Source of the DNA: JAMXLO01 sp036265005
GTDB lineage: Bacteria > Pseudomonadota > Alphaproteobacteria > Acetobacterales > Acetobacteraceae
Direction of reading: 5' to 3'
Length of the DNA stretch: 5,293 bases
NCBI GenBank assembly: GCA_036265005.1
Contig: DATAPW010000344.1
Location: 1-5,293 of the forward strand
A program made the position numbers and the translations under genes. This document shows positions 4,768-5,293 of this stretch, piece after piece. Below the pieces are notes generated by a model. It worked only from the letters and a program-made list of their open reading frames with translations. It ran no database searches and had not been told where the DNA came from. How positions within the stretch are numbered: the first letter of the stretch is position 1; each line of letters starts with the position of its first letter.

Positions 4768-5293
4768 ATGGACATGCACACCACAACGACCGAAGCACCC
4801 GCCGCGAAAGCGCCGCCTGTTCCACGAAATGGCGTCGATACGCCGAAACTCTTTGCGACGATCGGCGCCGTTGCTTCACAGCCGGCGATCGCGCAGTTCT
4901 GCTTTCGCGCGCAGAGCAAATGGGAAGGTGGTACGCAGTCGCGCACGACAATTGCAGGATTCTACGGCGTCGGCGCCGAGATGCAGCATGACACGCCGTT
5001 CCAGGCCCTCGCTGATCACCCGAAGGTATTGTGCGGCGAGGACAATGCACCGGCGCCGGTCGAATGGGTGCTGCATGCTCTCGCCGCGTGCCTCACCGCG
5101 GGGATCGCGAATATCTCCGCGGCCCGCGGCGTCAACCTTCACTCGGTGGAATGCAACGTCGAAGGCGATATCGATCTGCAGGGTATCCTCGGTCTGTCGA
5201 ACAAGGTCCGCAACGGCTTCCAGGCGATCCGGGTCGATTACAAGGTCAAGGGCGATGCAGCCGAGGAGAAGCTCCGCCAGATCGTCGATCAGG
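4768..5293 (+). CDS. OsmC-family protein (Ohr/OsmC-like peroxiredoxin fold), 3'-truncated by window
   Basis: The first 175 residues are present and the gene runs off the window. OsmC-family proteins reduce organic hydroperoxides with a pair of cysteines, although many members of this subgroup have no tested function. After a threonine/alanine/proline-rich start (1-20) comes NGVDTPKLFATIGAVASQPA (21-40), then GGTQSRTTIAGFYGVG (54-69), DHPKVLCGEDNAPAPVEWVL (83-102) and the core HALAACLTAGIANISAARGV (103-122). C108 in LAACLT is the likely first reactive cysteine; the second should lie beyond the window edge. VEGDIDLQGILGLSNKVRNG (131-150) is also typical. ATG 4768 is supported by GGAGG (4757-4761) at 6 nt spacing; an in-frame ATG two codons later is less well placed. 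It lies 288 bp after the araC-type gene, same strand. A stress or detoxification role fits the neighbouring efflux and regulator genes. Confidence 0.92.
   Translation, partial: MDMHTTTTEAPAAKAPPVPRNGVDTPKLFATIGAVASQPAIAQFCFRAQSKWEGGTQSRTTIAGFYGVGAEMQHDTPFQALADHPKVLCGEDNAPAPVEWVLHALAACLTAGIANISAARGVNLHSVECNVEGDIDLQGILGLSNKVRNGFQAIRVDYKVKGDAAEEKLRQIVDQ

Noticed and set aside
4461..4946. - strand frame opposite the OsmC upstream region and N-terminus
   Set aside because: The + strand OsmC motifs and ribosome site are clear; the - strand translation looks random.

Overview
The window reads as part of a GC-rich proteobacterial chromosome or large replicon. An alphaproteobacterium fits the GC-rich codon use and the style of the proteins, but no rRNA or marker gene is present, so this is inference. 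It holds five recognisable genes or gene fragments and one complete insertion sequence. I found no tRNA, rRNA or CRISPR.

Layout. (1) Positions 2-844, + strand: the 3' portion of a HlyD/EmrA/AaeA-type efflux periplasmic adaptor. Its N-terminal membrane anchor lies before the window. (2) Positions 843-2103: a complete IS3-family element with its genes on the - strand. It is bordered by related inverted repeats and an AACT duplication, and it carries orfA, orfB and a well-formed -1 frameshift signal. It landed in or just past the tail of the adaptor gene, and the adaptor's present stop codon is assembled across the left IS junction. (3) Positions 2260-3237, - strand: a LysR-type regulator. A perfect 8-3-8 dyad overlaps its start codon. 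(4) Positions 3238-3495: a divergent intergenic region with a plausible + strand promoter and possible leader hairpins. (5) Positions 3496-4479, + strand: an AraC/XylS-type regulator, best started at a GTG behind a consensus Shine-Dalgarno. (6) Positions 4480-4767: a noncoding gap with a GC-rich hairpin just after araC and several short repeats. (7) Position 4768 to the window end, + strand: the N-terminal 175 residues of an OsmC-family protein, running off the window.

How the parts may work together. Efflux adaptor, LysR, AraC and OsmC are the kind of genes seen in regions handling toxic organic compounds or oxidants. The two divergent regulators could control the efflux genes and the OsmC gene, but nothing in the sequence proves a shared regulon. 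The IS separates the adaptor gene from whatever originally followed it, and a candidate next gene starting at 771 is cut after about 23 codons. I see no clearly new multi-gene system. The most distinctive signals are the IS frameshift cassette, the stop codon made at the IS junction, and the operator-like dyad over the lysR start.
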